A DNA stretch of 64,000 nucleotides from Flammula alnicola (Eukaryota > Basidiomycota > Agaricomycetes > Agaricales > Strophariaceae), in the NCBI GenBank assembly GCA_015499995.1, contig JADNRV010000034.1, forward strand, positions 186,001-250,000, written 5' to 3'. The notes under the pieces were generated by a model. The model was not told the origin of the DNA. It searched no databases and was given only the letters and a program-made list of their open reading frames with translations. Shown one piece after another: positions 9,885 through 20,149 of this stretch (positions are counted from its first letter, which is position 1; every line of letters begins with the position of its first letter). A program made the translations under genes and the position numbers.

Positions 9885-11889
9885 TTATGCAAATTCCTTT
9901 CCAAGAGCGTTCTTCTCTGAACCCGAGTCGTTGGTATCGTCGGGAGGAGGGATCCCCGTGGGCGCAATAGCTGCCCGCTCGTCCCTTCTCCGTACGAACC
10001 ATTGGATGAGTGGTAGGGTTGTACACGAGATAGCAACCCAGACAATGAGGATACCGAAGGACATGCCCACTAGAGACATGGTGCCCCATTTAACAAGCAT
10101 AATCGATGATGAGAATTCACGCGTGAGACGTACCATGGTTCTTTGTTCCAAAAATAACCGTGCGCATTGCTCGCGAGACGTTGTAGAAAGGCGCCGCGTG
10201 CCCGTACCGGAAAATGCTGGGCATGACTTCGAGAGGGAAGATACAGACGGAGATGTTTACTGAAGGTGCTAAAATGAGACTCAAAGCTATGGTAATGAAT
10301 TTTAGGATTACGCACCAATAACCCATGTTAGCATGAAGAAAGGAATGAATTTGATCGTCAGGAGGGTGACGAGGGATTCCAGAGCGAGCCCGCTGAAACA
10401 TTTCCTTGGATTAGAACAAATATAAATTAAAAGAAGAACGCGACGTACAGCGAGAGCATGCTAACGTAGTTGAGCATCCAGAATACCAAGAATCCGGAAT
10501 GTCCGAACCTTGAATATTTTATTAGCAATACGAAAGGGATGTAAGATGAGTTGACGTACTTGCGAGTTGTGTCTAACTGGAAGGCTAAACTGAGAAGAGA
10601 GTAGAATAGCTAGAGTTAAAAAATTCAGGAGTCAGTTAGGATGTAGGCTAGGTGAAGAAGTGATGCGCACAGATATAACGAAATAGGCCCCGAACGCCGA
10701 CACGAAACGGAGGACAATCAGTTTCGGAAGCGGCATTGTTTTGTCGAGGCCCGAGAAGTCGCGTGCACTATACGCGATCATCTATTGGGTAACATGATCT
10801 TTAGTTAATAAATCAAGGGGAGAAAAATTGGATGCCTACCACGACGAAAAATGATAGGATGAGCTGGTATATCAAGCCAACAAATGTCACTGCGGTAGCA
10901 CTGTAATCCCAGTCAGCATGAAATTTATTCAACAATGCTAATTGAAGAACATACACAGGGATGTCGAATGGAGCCAAGTTGACGATGGTATATGAGATAG
11001 GGGCGGTCACGGTTTGTGGGGAAGTGGTGAGGAGTGAAGCCAAATTCGACGAATTCGCCACCTGATGGGCTGTTTGCATTGCAAATGCTCCAGAGAACGC
11101 TTCTAGGGAGGCTTGCACCTGCCAGAGAGGTTAATAACGCGGTATATTATTGCCATCAGCTCGACTTACCGAAGGTCGTATGAGACTGCGACTGCGCAAT
11201 GGGGTTCAATGCAGTAAGTACCATGTACTATATATAGATCGATAATCGACAAGGGCTCACAAGGCATTTTCGTTCCTGGCCTCCACTGCGAAAATTGTGA
11301 TGGCATCCGCTCCGTTATATGATGCATTTGGGGAGGTGAAAGAGGCCGACAATCGCGCAGTTGACCCTTCATTTACTAGAAGATTTTTATCAGAAGGGAT
11401 CGTTCACGAGACAAAGAATATACTCACTGGTGATGGCAACCCACGTATGCTCCTCCAGAACCGCAGCTCCAACCGCACCAGCGCCTCCAGGAAACTGTGA
11501 CGCTGGTACGACAGACCATGTAACTTTGGAAGGACTTGGCTGTGTATTCAGAGCTTGGATGAGACTTGAGCCAATCAAACCACCGTCAAAGTCCTGGAAG
11601 AACACAAAGTAACCTTCAATACGGGACTATGAAAATGAACGCAGAATAGGGGATCGCTTACCACTATCCAGCCAGGAAGATTATGATCAGGTATTTTCCA
11701 CAGAGCACCCCAAAATATCGAGAATACGGCAAATATAAGCAGGATCGTCATGAATGAGCCTCCGAGGAATATTTTTAGGTATATGGCACGCGCTGCCTTG
11801 GAGCGATCTGCGAATGCCCGAGAGTTCTCCATCTTCTCGTCCATGGATCCAAGATTAGACATGGAATTCGAGGATAGCGATGCAGCCAT
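9885..11889 (-). CDS. DUF3533 / SNG1-family membrane protein, copy B
   Basis: Tandem paralogue of copy A, 457 residues from twelve exons: 11662-11889, 11428-11593, 11261-11375, 11170-11191, 10955-11118, 10840-10900, 10671-10781, 10560-10609, 10449-10508, 10316-10392, 10134-10268, 9885-10069. Exons 3 to 8 have exactly the same lengths as in copy A (115, 22, 164, 61, 111, 50 nt), including a conserved 22 nt micro-exon. The first helix (FMTILLIFAVFSIFWGALW) leads into PGWIVV-DFDGG. The C-terminal helices include LIYQLILSFFVVV, LIVLRFVSAFGAYFVIS and ILIVWVAISCTTLPLIQW. Start at 11889 (MAASLSSNSMSNLG) has no in-frame competitor. Likely an integral plasma-membrane or endomembrane protein. The family assignment is firm; the function is not. 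Confidence 0.92.
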
Positions 11890-13064
11890 GTAGACTGATA
11901 GTAAAGTAAGAGTGGGAAAGACAAAGACCCTATATGTATGTCACGACGACGCATTATATCCTCCGTCTGCATAAGTACCCCGCAGGGCCGCATGCAGGAC
12001 ATCCGGAAAAAGTGGACTGAACAAGATTTGCATAACCGCAAACTGGCTATCCGAAAATAAATTCAGCCTTACCGAGTAATGTCAGCGGATTTGACAAATG
12101 CTTCCAATTCGGGCAATAATCCGCGTGCACCAGATGGTTATCAATGTGACTCGCAGGCTGGGCGCATATGTACTCAGGCAGACTCTCGCGAACTCGAACA
12201 AGCCTTTCAGGTTTGGATTACTTATGCAGACATAATGAATCTGATATAAACTACGAACACGGGCTCTAAGGCACCCGATTCCCATCCCAGAAATTTTGAT
12301 GAAATTCATAAGTGCTCTTGATATTTCGGAAGCAAATATTTCAAAACCCTCACAAAGTTGTCATCACGATGACTCTGGCTTTCTTCCAACTACTTACTAC
12401 GCGTTCAGCCCGGAACTCTGCATGCGACACGCCCGACGACATGCTTGGCGCATTGGGACTCAGTCATTTGGGCTATGAAATATCCGGGTGCTTCGCTGCC
12501 ACCCTAAGCGCTGGTCATTGTTGGACCGTTTATTAATAATTACTTCAGACTGGCCCTCTCTTGAGGCTTTGATTCATGCTGCATGGCACCTTGTCGTCGA
12601 CGATGCTAGCGAGTTTATGCTTATCAGATATCTCGGCCTTATCTCCAGGCGTTCGCATTTTTTCAGTGGAAATACCCACACCTCTGCTCCTCCTCGCTTC
12701 ACCACATCTTGGCAGCTTTTGCATGCCCTTATATCGACTAAGTACACCTACGATGGCCTACCCTGTTTAAGGAACTGTCCACCCAGGCTTATGATGCCCA
12801 TTTTTCTTTTTACTGCTTGAAGCGGAACCTTCAATAAACCCAAGCACAAGCTTGTCCTCCTACGTCAAGCCTAGTGCAAATGTTTGACTATCATCAGACA
12901 ACTTCTCCGGATATTCCTTGTGCGCCTTTTATCTTCACGCGATTTCGAAAAGCGAATCACTGGGTCTGATCTCCAGGAGGAAATCCTAACGGTACCGTTA
13001 ACATGCTTGCCTGCAATGGCAGTAGACGCAGATTAGTCTGGTCCATCTACCATTCCGGACACCT
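11890..13064. other. No gene assigned
   Basis: The first part is probably the promoter of SNG1-like copy B. From about 12300 to 12830 several short plus-strand frames are open and protein-like in places (for example SLEALIHAAWHLVVDD) but change frame repeatedly and match nothing I know. Possibly gene debris. Confidence 0.4.
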
Positions 13065-13858
13065 TTGACATCTCATGCCGTGACGCCTCGACTGCTTCCG
13101 GCTCAACTCGACGAACGGCCTTCGTTGAAGTGCCTCCATCTACTTCGAAGAGCATGGTATTTGAAGGCCAAAGGTGAGGTTAGGGTTACTGCTTCGACCA
13201 GTTCTGCTACCCAGTCAGGGAAGTCGAAGAAACGCGCCAGGGACTCCGATATCGACAGCGTGAGTGAACCTGAAGATGTTCTGAGCAGAAAACAAACCGC
13301 CAAGAAGACTGCTTCAATCACTCCTGCTCCCAAGTCGGGGAAGTCGAAGAAACACGCCGCAGAATCCGATATCGAGATCGAACTTGAAGATGGCGCGAGC
13401 ACCAAGTCGAAGACAGACTCCGATACCGAGTACACAAGTGATCTCGAAGATGCTACGAACAGCAAGACTACCGCCAAGAAGACTACCGCCACCATTTCTG
13501 CTCCAAAGTCGAAGACGCGTACCAGGGACTCAACAACCGAGGAAGCAAATGACGTTGACGAGAGTCTGAGTAGGGCAGCTACCACCACCAAGATGACTGA
13601 CGCTGCCATTCAAAGAAATGTGAGAGGGAGATCGAGGACGACACCGAGGAGCATCCATGGAAGAAACGACGAGTGCAACCACCACGATCGAACCGCAATA
13701 TCAACTCGGCTGGAAAGCAGCGCCTCATCGTAAAACCATCCGACATCGACGATAGCGACAACGGTGAAGAAGACCTCGAACCCGCACCCTCTGCTATGAG
13801 AGCATCGCAAAGCCGTCCCTCAACCCAAACGCGACACATTGACGACGAGAGTGACTGA
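13065..13858 (+). pseudogene. Lys/Ser-rich low-complexity ORF with a frame break
   Basis: Not recognised. Frame one (13065-13733) carries loosely repeated modules of about 50 residues, each with an SGKSKK or PKSGKSKKH patch, a DSDI or ESDIEIE acidic patch and an AKKT patch. This suggests a disordered nuclear protein. Past about 13610 the sensible frame shifts: EIEDDTEEHPWKKRR, then SDIDDSDNGEEDLEP, ending HIDDESD-stop at 13858, has the same composition, while the original frame turns nonsensical. The frames overlap over only about 30 bases, so no normal intron fits. The N-terminal 40 codons are doubtful. Could be a decayed gene, a gene with one sequencing indel, or the last exons of a larger gene. 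Confidence 0.4.
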
Positions 13859-14061
13859 TTGGGGAGAATTCTCGTAGGGCAGCGGCTGTTCTTTGGCCAC
13901 AGTTTCAGGTTTTTACGTTCCTCTTCCTATACACCCACCATTATTTCATCCTATGACGTCCTTCCTTTGATATTGTACATTTGTACTATTTACATTACTA
14001 GCAATTCAATCTACCCATTAAATGAATCCCTGAAGCTCCCTAAATAAGCGAAATATACCTG

Positions 14062-14319
14062 CAAGACCGGGAGAAATCACTGCTGTCTGACTGAGGGAAG
14101 AATTCCTCGGGTAACAGTGTAAAACTACCTGCTAAACCCCACCCAATCGTAACCGGGAATGGCAGACATTTCGCAGGTAAATTTTCCCCGTTCACTCCCA
14201 GTTACGGAATTCCCGGTCAGACAGGGAATACACCCGGCATGCCATGCATTTTTCCTCGTTAGACGAGGAATACTTAATTGTCACACGCGTTCTCTGACCA
14301 GGAGTCTTTCCCGGTCTTG
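14062..14319. mobile_element. Possible small inverted-repeat element
   Basis: CAAGACCGGGAGAAA at 14062 is mirrored by TTTCCCGGTCTTG ending at 14319, enclosing 258 bp that itself contains the palindrome TTCCTCGTTAGACGAGGAA near 14260. No target duplication is evident, so the element reading is tentative. Confidence 0.4.
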
Positions 14320-14769
14320 GGGCTTATAGTGAGGCCTGTTGGATGCGATGCACTGCTGAAAAACGAAATAATGTATTGTAGGCACTGAGTAAGATTTCTA
14401 ACAACTATTTTGCACGTCGAACCCCCAATTCTATGTTCTACTGAAGGAACTTTCTGCCAGATAGATTGACTGAAGTGCCTGTGGACAAACTACTTGGGTA
14501 TTTGTAAAGCAGAAACGCAGATATTCTCTCGCTCTTTCCCTGGTTTACAGGTTTGTCATTGTCTACTGTTACAATTCCAATTTCGACACGCGCGTAGAAG
14601 GTAAATAACGCCACTATTCATAAGGACGAAAAAGAAGTTCTAAAATACAGCATAGAGTGGGTATCTACAGTTACATATACACGTTACATACAACAACGAA
14701 GTGCAGAGACATAATACTAATACAACTGGTATCGAAATATTTACATAGGTTCCGGTCGATTGTTCGAAC
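14320..14769. other. No gene assigned
   Basis: AT-rich stretch between the possible MITE and the stop of the next gene. Probably includes the 3' untranslated region of the nucleotidyltransferase-like gene. Confidence 0.5.
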
Positions 14770-16605
14770 TTAATAATAATATACGCCAAACCCAAGACGA
14801 AACCATTCACTTCTGGAATCGGGATACATATCGCAAAAGTCCTTTACCCTCTCCACCGACAAGTCCATGAATTCCCGACTAAACAACATATGGTCCATCC
14901 ACGGTTGAGAAAACCGCAACGATACGACATGTTCGAGCTTGAGCAAAGCCTGTACATCCGACGCATCGGTAACATGCTTTTCGAACTTGTATGGCTCGAC
15001 CATATGCATATGGTCGTCCCAGCCCTGCAATTTCTGGAGCAGGAGTAATGGGAAGGGAACGACAGGGAGGCCCCCCTGCCATTTAATGCTGGGACCGCAA
15101 AGAGATGGGAGATGCATGGTTCCGGGCACTAGGACGTCGATCTTGCACTTATTCTTGTGGAATGTGTTGTTGGGTGCTAATCCGCGGTCGACGACGAAAT
15201 AGAGGACTCGATAAGTTGCTGTAGGATCCTTGGGGTGTTCCAAGCTGAAGTGGTCCAGATCACGACCGGCGATCTCTTGTTTCAACCACTCCGCGTCCAT
15301 CAGTCTTCCTGAAGGCGGAAACGCAACAAGGTCGATGTCCTGAACGTAAAATAATTAAGCGAACGAGCAATATGAAAAAGGTAGAAACGTACGTTTGGCG
15401 ATCGCGCATTTCCGTACAGGTAGCATGCTAAACTGCCGAATAGCGCACAGTCGAATCCAATCTCATTTAGGATGTCCACCACTTTCTTAGCGATGAGACA
15501 AACAACCTCCGTTCGCAGGGGAACACGCATCGTCTTAGTGGGGGGTGGAGGCGGAAGGGGGAACGGATCCGAGTCTTCCTCGTCGTCTTCCTCGACAGAA
15601 ACAGGAAATATGTCGTGAGTTATATCATTGTCTGAGGCGACCTCCGTCCGCAGGGGAACACGTATCGTCTTAGTGACCGGTGGCGGCGGCGGAGGCGTAA
15701 GGGGGAACGGATCCGAGTCTTCGTCTTCGTCTTCGTCTTCCTCGACAGAAACCGGGAATATGTCATGATTGCCTGAGGCGATGCGTTTCTGCTGCTCATT
15801 CTCCACTGCGAGGTCAAGGTTCATAACAACGTTCTCCAGTATTTGAGTAAGCGTTTCGCTGGTTTCATGCATTCGAGACGCCTTCTGGCATGATTTGATT
15901 AACGACGAAAATTGAGCGTAATACTCCGGGAAAGCCAACGAAGCTTCTTCGAGATACCGGAGAGCTTCCTGACGGAATGATTCGTGGCCGTGGGTCCAGA
16001 TTATGCCGGACGATCTTCTTAAAAACCGCTTGACGTTTTTGTATATTTTATTCGAAGGCTGCCAGTTGGGGTTACTAGCGTAGTTGGATTTGTGTTTCGA
16101 GAGTAACGATCGGAGGCCGTCGATTAGAGTCGGAAGCATTGAACCCACTGCTAAGCCGTCCACGTGTGCGATGTGCTCCTTCGTGTATTCCGGGGGAGGT
16201 GGGTTCTGAACACTGATCAGCTCGAGATCGCACCACGTCTTCTTAGGCGGCTTGACTATGTCATCGTGGTAAGAAAGAACGGGGGCTTTGTCCTTTCGGT
16301 TCCGAATACGAAACTTGATGGGGTCATCCTTCACAAGAAACGCTGCTACTTCCTCCCTCAACAGTGTTCCAGAGACCGAAGGCAGTATAGCGACTTTTAC
16401 GACCTATCAAATATGTATGATTAGCTTACTCTAGAAGTGTAAGACTCGATGTGAATATTCGTACCGTAGGGACAACCCCTCCGCCAAGCAGATATGTTGC
16501 CATATCGTGTACCAGGATACATGTTATTCCTAGGCGTTCAAGAGAGTTGACGATCGCGCGCGCTGCATTAGAGACGATAATCTTTCTGTGGCTTTTTCCG
16601 CCCAT
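14770..16605 (-). CDS. Nucleotidyltransferase-fold protein with a degenerate N-terminal domain copy
   Basis: Three exons (16465-16605, 15393-16403, 14770-15339) join in phase to 573 residues. The C-terminal third shows the minimal nucleotidyltransferase signature: FGSLACYLYGN (glycine-serine turn), then NDIDLVAF (two metal-binding Asp), then CKIDVLV (third Asp). The second intron splits the motif just before DID. The first 150 residues look like an older copy of the same domain: ILVHDMATYLLGG aligns with the GS motif, VPTVVKVAIL with the DID motif and CDLELIS with CKIDVLV, all without the catalytic residues. Between them lie a tandem repeat rich in acidic and proline residues and a helical stretch. 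Start at 16605 (MGGKSHRK); 16725 is an alternative in the same frame. Substrate unknown; I infer a regulatory or divergent role. Confidence 0.75.
15505..15767 (-). repeat. Intragenic direct repeat of about 130 bp in the nucleotidyltransferase gene
   Basis: Two copies encode HDIFPVSVEED, an acidic run, SDPFPL, a proline run, TKTIRVPLRTEV and TKTMRVPLRTEV respectively. The copies differ mainly in the length of the GAC/GAA and CCN runs, as expected from replication slippage. Start-to-start distance is about 138 bp. Confidence 0.8.
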
Positions 16606-16833
16606 TCTGAAACGATAGTGGTGGTGGTGATGAAGGTAAGAGACAAGATGGTCGTTCGACTCTGAGTCACACCGAGCATGGGAAAAGCACTTCCGCAACA
16701 CGAGGCATCTTTCTGGAACAATCAAAAGAAAGGCGCATGACCATGGGCGCTAATCAGAAGCGTGGTATACACAGATCAGTTTGAGGTCAAACGTGCGTCT
16801 TTCTCGAACTATCTTCATCGGCAGACAATCGAG

Positions 16834-18811
16834 TCATTGTAGAAAACTCTTCTGGATAATGAATACATCATTAGATAAGGATAGATCAGGTTCCAAGGAC
16901 AATAGTACCTTTGCACTACCATTCTTATCAAGTTTACGACACAAGGTGTGATGCAAGAGGCGGACCGCCCTTGTGACCTCTTTTGAACTAATGGCACATG
17001 ACAAGCTCGTCCCGGTTCCGGGCCCAACCATATTAACTCGAATTCCACCTTGCGTCAATGTAGACACGACACGCCCTGAGATTCCAGGATTGTTTCGCAG
17101 TTGATCACCAACCACCGTCAACAATGCTAGACCATATTGAACGAATACCTGCAGAGGAAACAAAAGTCGCCAAGAATCAGAAAGAATCAGACCTGTTTCG
17201 GAACATAAGTGGGGATGACCGTACGATACCGTATTGACCCAGTTCGTCCGCCAAACGCCCGATATCCCCTTGAAACTTTTCGTCCTCGACGGTTACAGCA
17301 ATATGCGCTTGTGTAGTGCTCATCATGTCAAGCTGTACTTCGTGCTTCTGCAGAACACGGAAGACATTGTCTAAGAACCCGAAGGAAGTGTTGGGAGCAT
17401 GGGCTGTAACGTTGATCATGAACGCAGACTCCCTCACGATAACCGCCGTTGGACGACGATCGATTGTCTGGGTTTTGGACGCCAAGAGCCTGAGAGGTTG
17501 AGTCGCCTTCCGGACTGGAATGAAGGGATTTTGTTTAATGGGTTCGAACAGAGTTCGTATTACGGTACCCTTTAGGTTGTCGTCTTCCGTGTTACATAAT
17601 TTGACGGAAATATCTCTTGAGGTTACCTGGAAATAGGCGCTTGGCATGAAAACAGTGCGAACGAGAGAAATGCAACTTTACCTCATCGAGAATAGCGGAA
17701 CTCGTACATGGATGACCATGCAAGGCAAGCTCAGCAGCCTCGGATCGGGAGATAGATCGGACAAGACGGGCGGATGACACCCTACGCAAGTCTGCAGTTA
17801 GGATGTCATTGCTCGCGTTCCATAATTGAAGTTCAATGGCTCCCAGACCAATCGCCGCCAAAATAGATAGAGATTCCGAAAAACCTCCTTCCTGAGGCCT
17901 GGGGATGTTCTTGTGATTAACCATCCCTGTAATTCAAATATCAGGCATTGAGACAATCAGATGTTAGGCCAGTCATACCGGTGACGATCGGTATTTTTGG
18001 GTGAGAAGCCTGAATTCGAGAGGCGAGTGCTGACATGAATGACTCAGAGACTGAGCCATCCTCGCGATCACTACCAATTAATGCCTCTATGTCTTCAGCT
18101 AAGATTATTTCGGTTTGGAACCCCTTCATAATGTCAGAACAAATTGATAACTGATCTGGCAGAAAGGAAAGACTCACTTGCTCAAGCAGCACATGATTAA
18201 GGATATGCGAAGAAAGTTTTTCACTCATCCCAAGAATGACATCTTCAACTTGGGATTTTGGCGGAGTATATTCCGAGCTCTGAGCAATTAAATAGTCAAT
18301 TGCGTGCAGCAATGAAATCAGAAAACTATTGGCGTACATTGGAGATGGCGGACAATTTTCGCAACCAATCACATTCCGTGTTGATTTCTACTCGGAGACT
18401 TTCGACGAGGGCAGGATTGTGTACCAAAGTTCGGGCAAGAATTGAGTATTCGAAACGAAACAGTTCGGCGCACAGGGTGAGGTTCGAGTCTGGTTCCTCC
18501 CATGAAAATCCGGGCGACCTCGACGTACCGTCACGGTACCTCCGGACCTTTGAGGCAGCGCGTAGCAAAAGCTGGGACGATGAGTCCGGCACCGTCGCCA
18601 CACAAGCCAAGCACACAATCACTATACGATGCTGCCTGAGGTAACGCCTGCAATGTGGACCACATAAGTTTCGAAAAGTAGAGGTAAAGAAAGATGTCAC
18701 TCACGGAACGATGTCGGTTGCTATCCTCAACGCCGACGATCTGATGCTATCCCCACTGAATGACTGAACAATCCATCCCGAGCCAATATTCATGTTGGCT
18801 GGCACGGGCAT
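16834..18811 (-). CDS. Aspartokinase-like protein, catalytic lysine replaced
   Basis: Aspartokinase (yeast Hom3) phosphorylates aspartate, the first step to threonine, methionine and isoleucine. Exons 18705-18811, 18338-18647, 18178-18279, 17979-18123, 17682-17926, 17225-17626 and 16834-17148 join in phase to about 541 residues. Order matches Hom3: N-terminal WIVQSFSGDS where active enzymes have W-V-KFGGTS; ILGMSEKLSS (normally GEKLS); IVTG; EGGFSESLSILAAIGL (normally GRGYTD-ALIA); LWNASNDILTADLRRV (normally VWKEVDGIFTADPRKV); then two ACT regions, AFMINVTAHAPNTSFGFLDN and LALLTVVGDQLRNNPGISG. The catalytic Lys and the GG of KFGG are lost and the substrate-site Asp of YTD is Glu, yet the frame is open throughout. 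A 63 nt stretch near the 3' end could be an intron or retained, as both keep frame. Probably a paralogue with non-canonical function, or an early pseudogene. Confidence 0.78.
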
Positions 18812-20149
18812 CGTTGGCTGGAGGCTGAGAGTTCCTTCGCAGATATTGAAAAAGCACGTAGGATGGCGACATAGGCATATTTTCTGGCCTTGAAAATATA
18901 TATGTGAGCAAAGCGGAGGTACGCCGAGTAGCTACTAGCAACTAACCATAAACCCATTATGTCCGCAACCCTTATGACGGGACGAGTGGTCTTATGCTGC
19001 CAGTGCGAAGTTAGAGAGGGAATGTCGCTACGCGAAAGGAACGCGACTGTACTCCAAACAGTTGAATGTCAGCCGGAAAGCGCTGAACTGAGTTACAGTA
19101 CTAGTACTTCTGTCACTGGATGACTTTCCTGAACTTCAAACCTTCAAACCTTCAAACCTTGTTCAAACCTAGAATCTCCCGCTGTTTAGAAACTAGAATT
19201 TTATTCTAGAATCCCTTAACGTGACTCGCGAGTCCCGCGACGCGTCCCAGTGATTAATAGGGGTGTCATTCAGTCCCGATGAGATTGTAGCGCAGATCGC
19301 GATTTGATTGAAGACGAATTTGAAGCTAGAAAATGGGGGGGAGGGTCTTTCTTGACGTCAGCTGAAGGTTAGCGTCAAGCATCGGAGTCGAAATTCTTGA
19401 ATTTTTTATGTGCCTGACGACGGGCAGTTCCGCATTTTACGAATCAGCACCCTCTGGATTGGGTGTCTTCACAGGTCTTCACCCGATCGTTCAAATCCAT
19501 ATTCAATCTTTATTTGAATTTCATTTGTTTAGGGTCCAAGCGCCTGACTCCGAAGATTTCGTTGAAAATAGCCCCTGAACAGTGGGATAATCATTGGAAG
19601 TGCTCAGGTAAAAGTTGCGTCAATGTGGTCAGTATCTAACCTTCAATTATGTAAGCGGGTTAAAGCTGGTCAAAGGCCATGATGATGCTCGTCTACTTTT
19701 CCAGACTTTGATATCGCACATGGAGTATACGGAGACCAGACGGCGACGTCTATCTAGCTATGTTGACCTCTGCTACAGAACTTCCCACAAGGTGTCCGTC
19801 CATATCCAGCATATCTCATGAAGTGGCCTCGGACACAACGACTGTCACATACCCGATGACCCCACATTGTACATCCATCATATCTCCATCGGCTACTCCC
19901 CGCATTTCCACATGTTTTCCCCACACAGTGTCGCAATGTGATGCCAAAAGCACCCGTATACGCCTGTCACTTCACGCGCAGAGCAAAAATAGGCCAATCT
20001 ATTATGAAGACTGAGTTCGCTTGCGTATTCATCTTAGAAAGCGGAAACTTCACGATCTGCATAACCCCATCGGACAGGCTCAAATTCATTGTTGAAAGAG
20101 ATCCGTTCTGACAACTGGGTGTTTTCCCAGCTTCTTGCTCTTGCCCACC
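18812..20149. other. Intergenic, between divergently transcribed genes
   Basis: No coding exon seen. CTTCAAAC is repeated three to four times at about 19134-19170. The 19900-20149 part is presumably the promoter and leader of the transporter gene; the near side is the promoter of the aspartokinase-like gene. Confidence 0.6.

Noticed and set aside
13103..13609. Minus-strand frame of 168 codons with hydrophobic runs (VFLAVVLLFVASS)
   Set aside because: It is the mirror of the Lys/Ser-rich plus-strand ORF; leucine and valine runs arise from AAG- and GAC-type codons.
16834..18811. Calling this gene a functional HOM3
   Set aside because: The family assignment holds, but the catalytic lysine and GG of KFGG are absent, so the gene symbol would imply an activity the sequence does not support.
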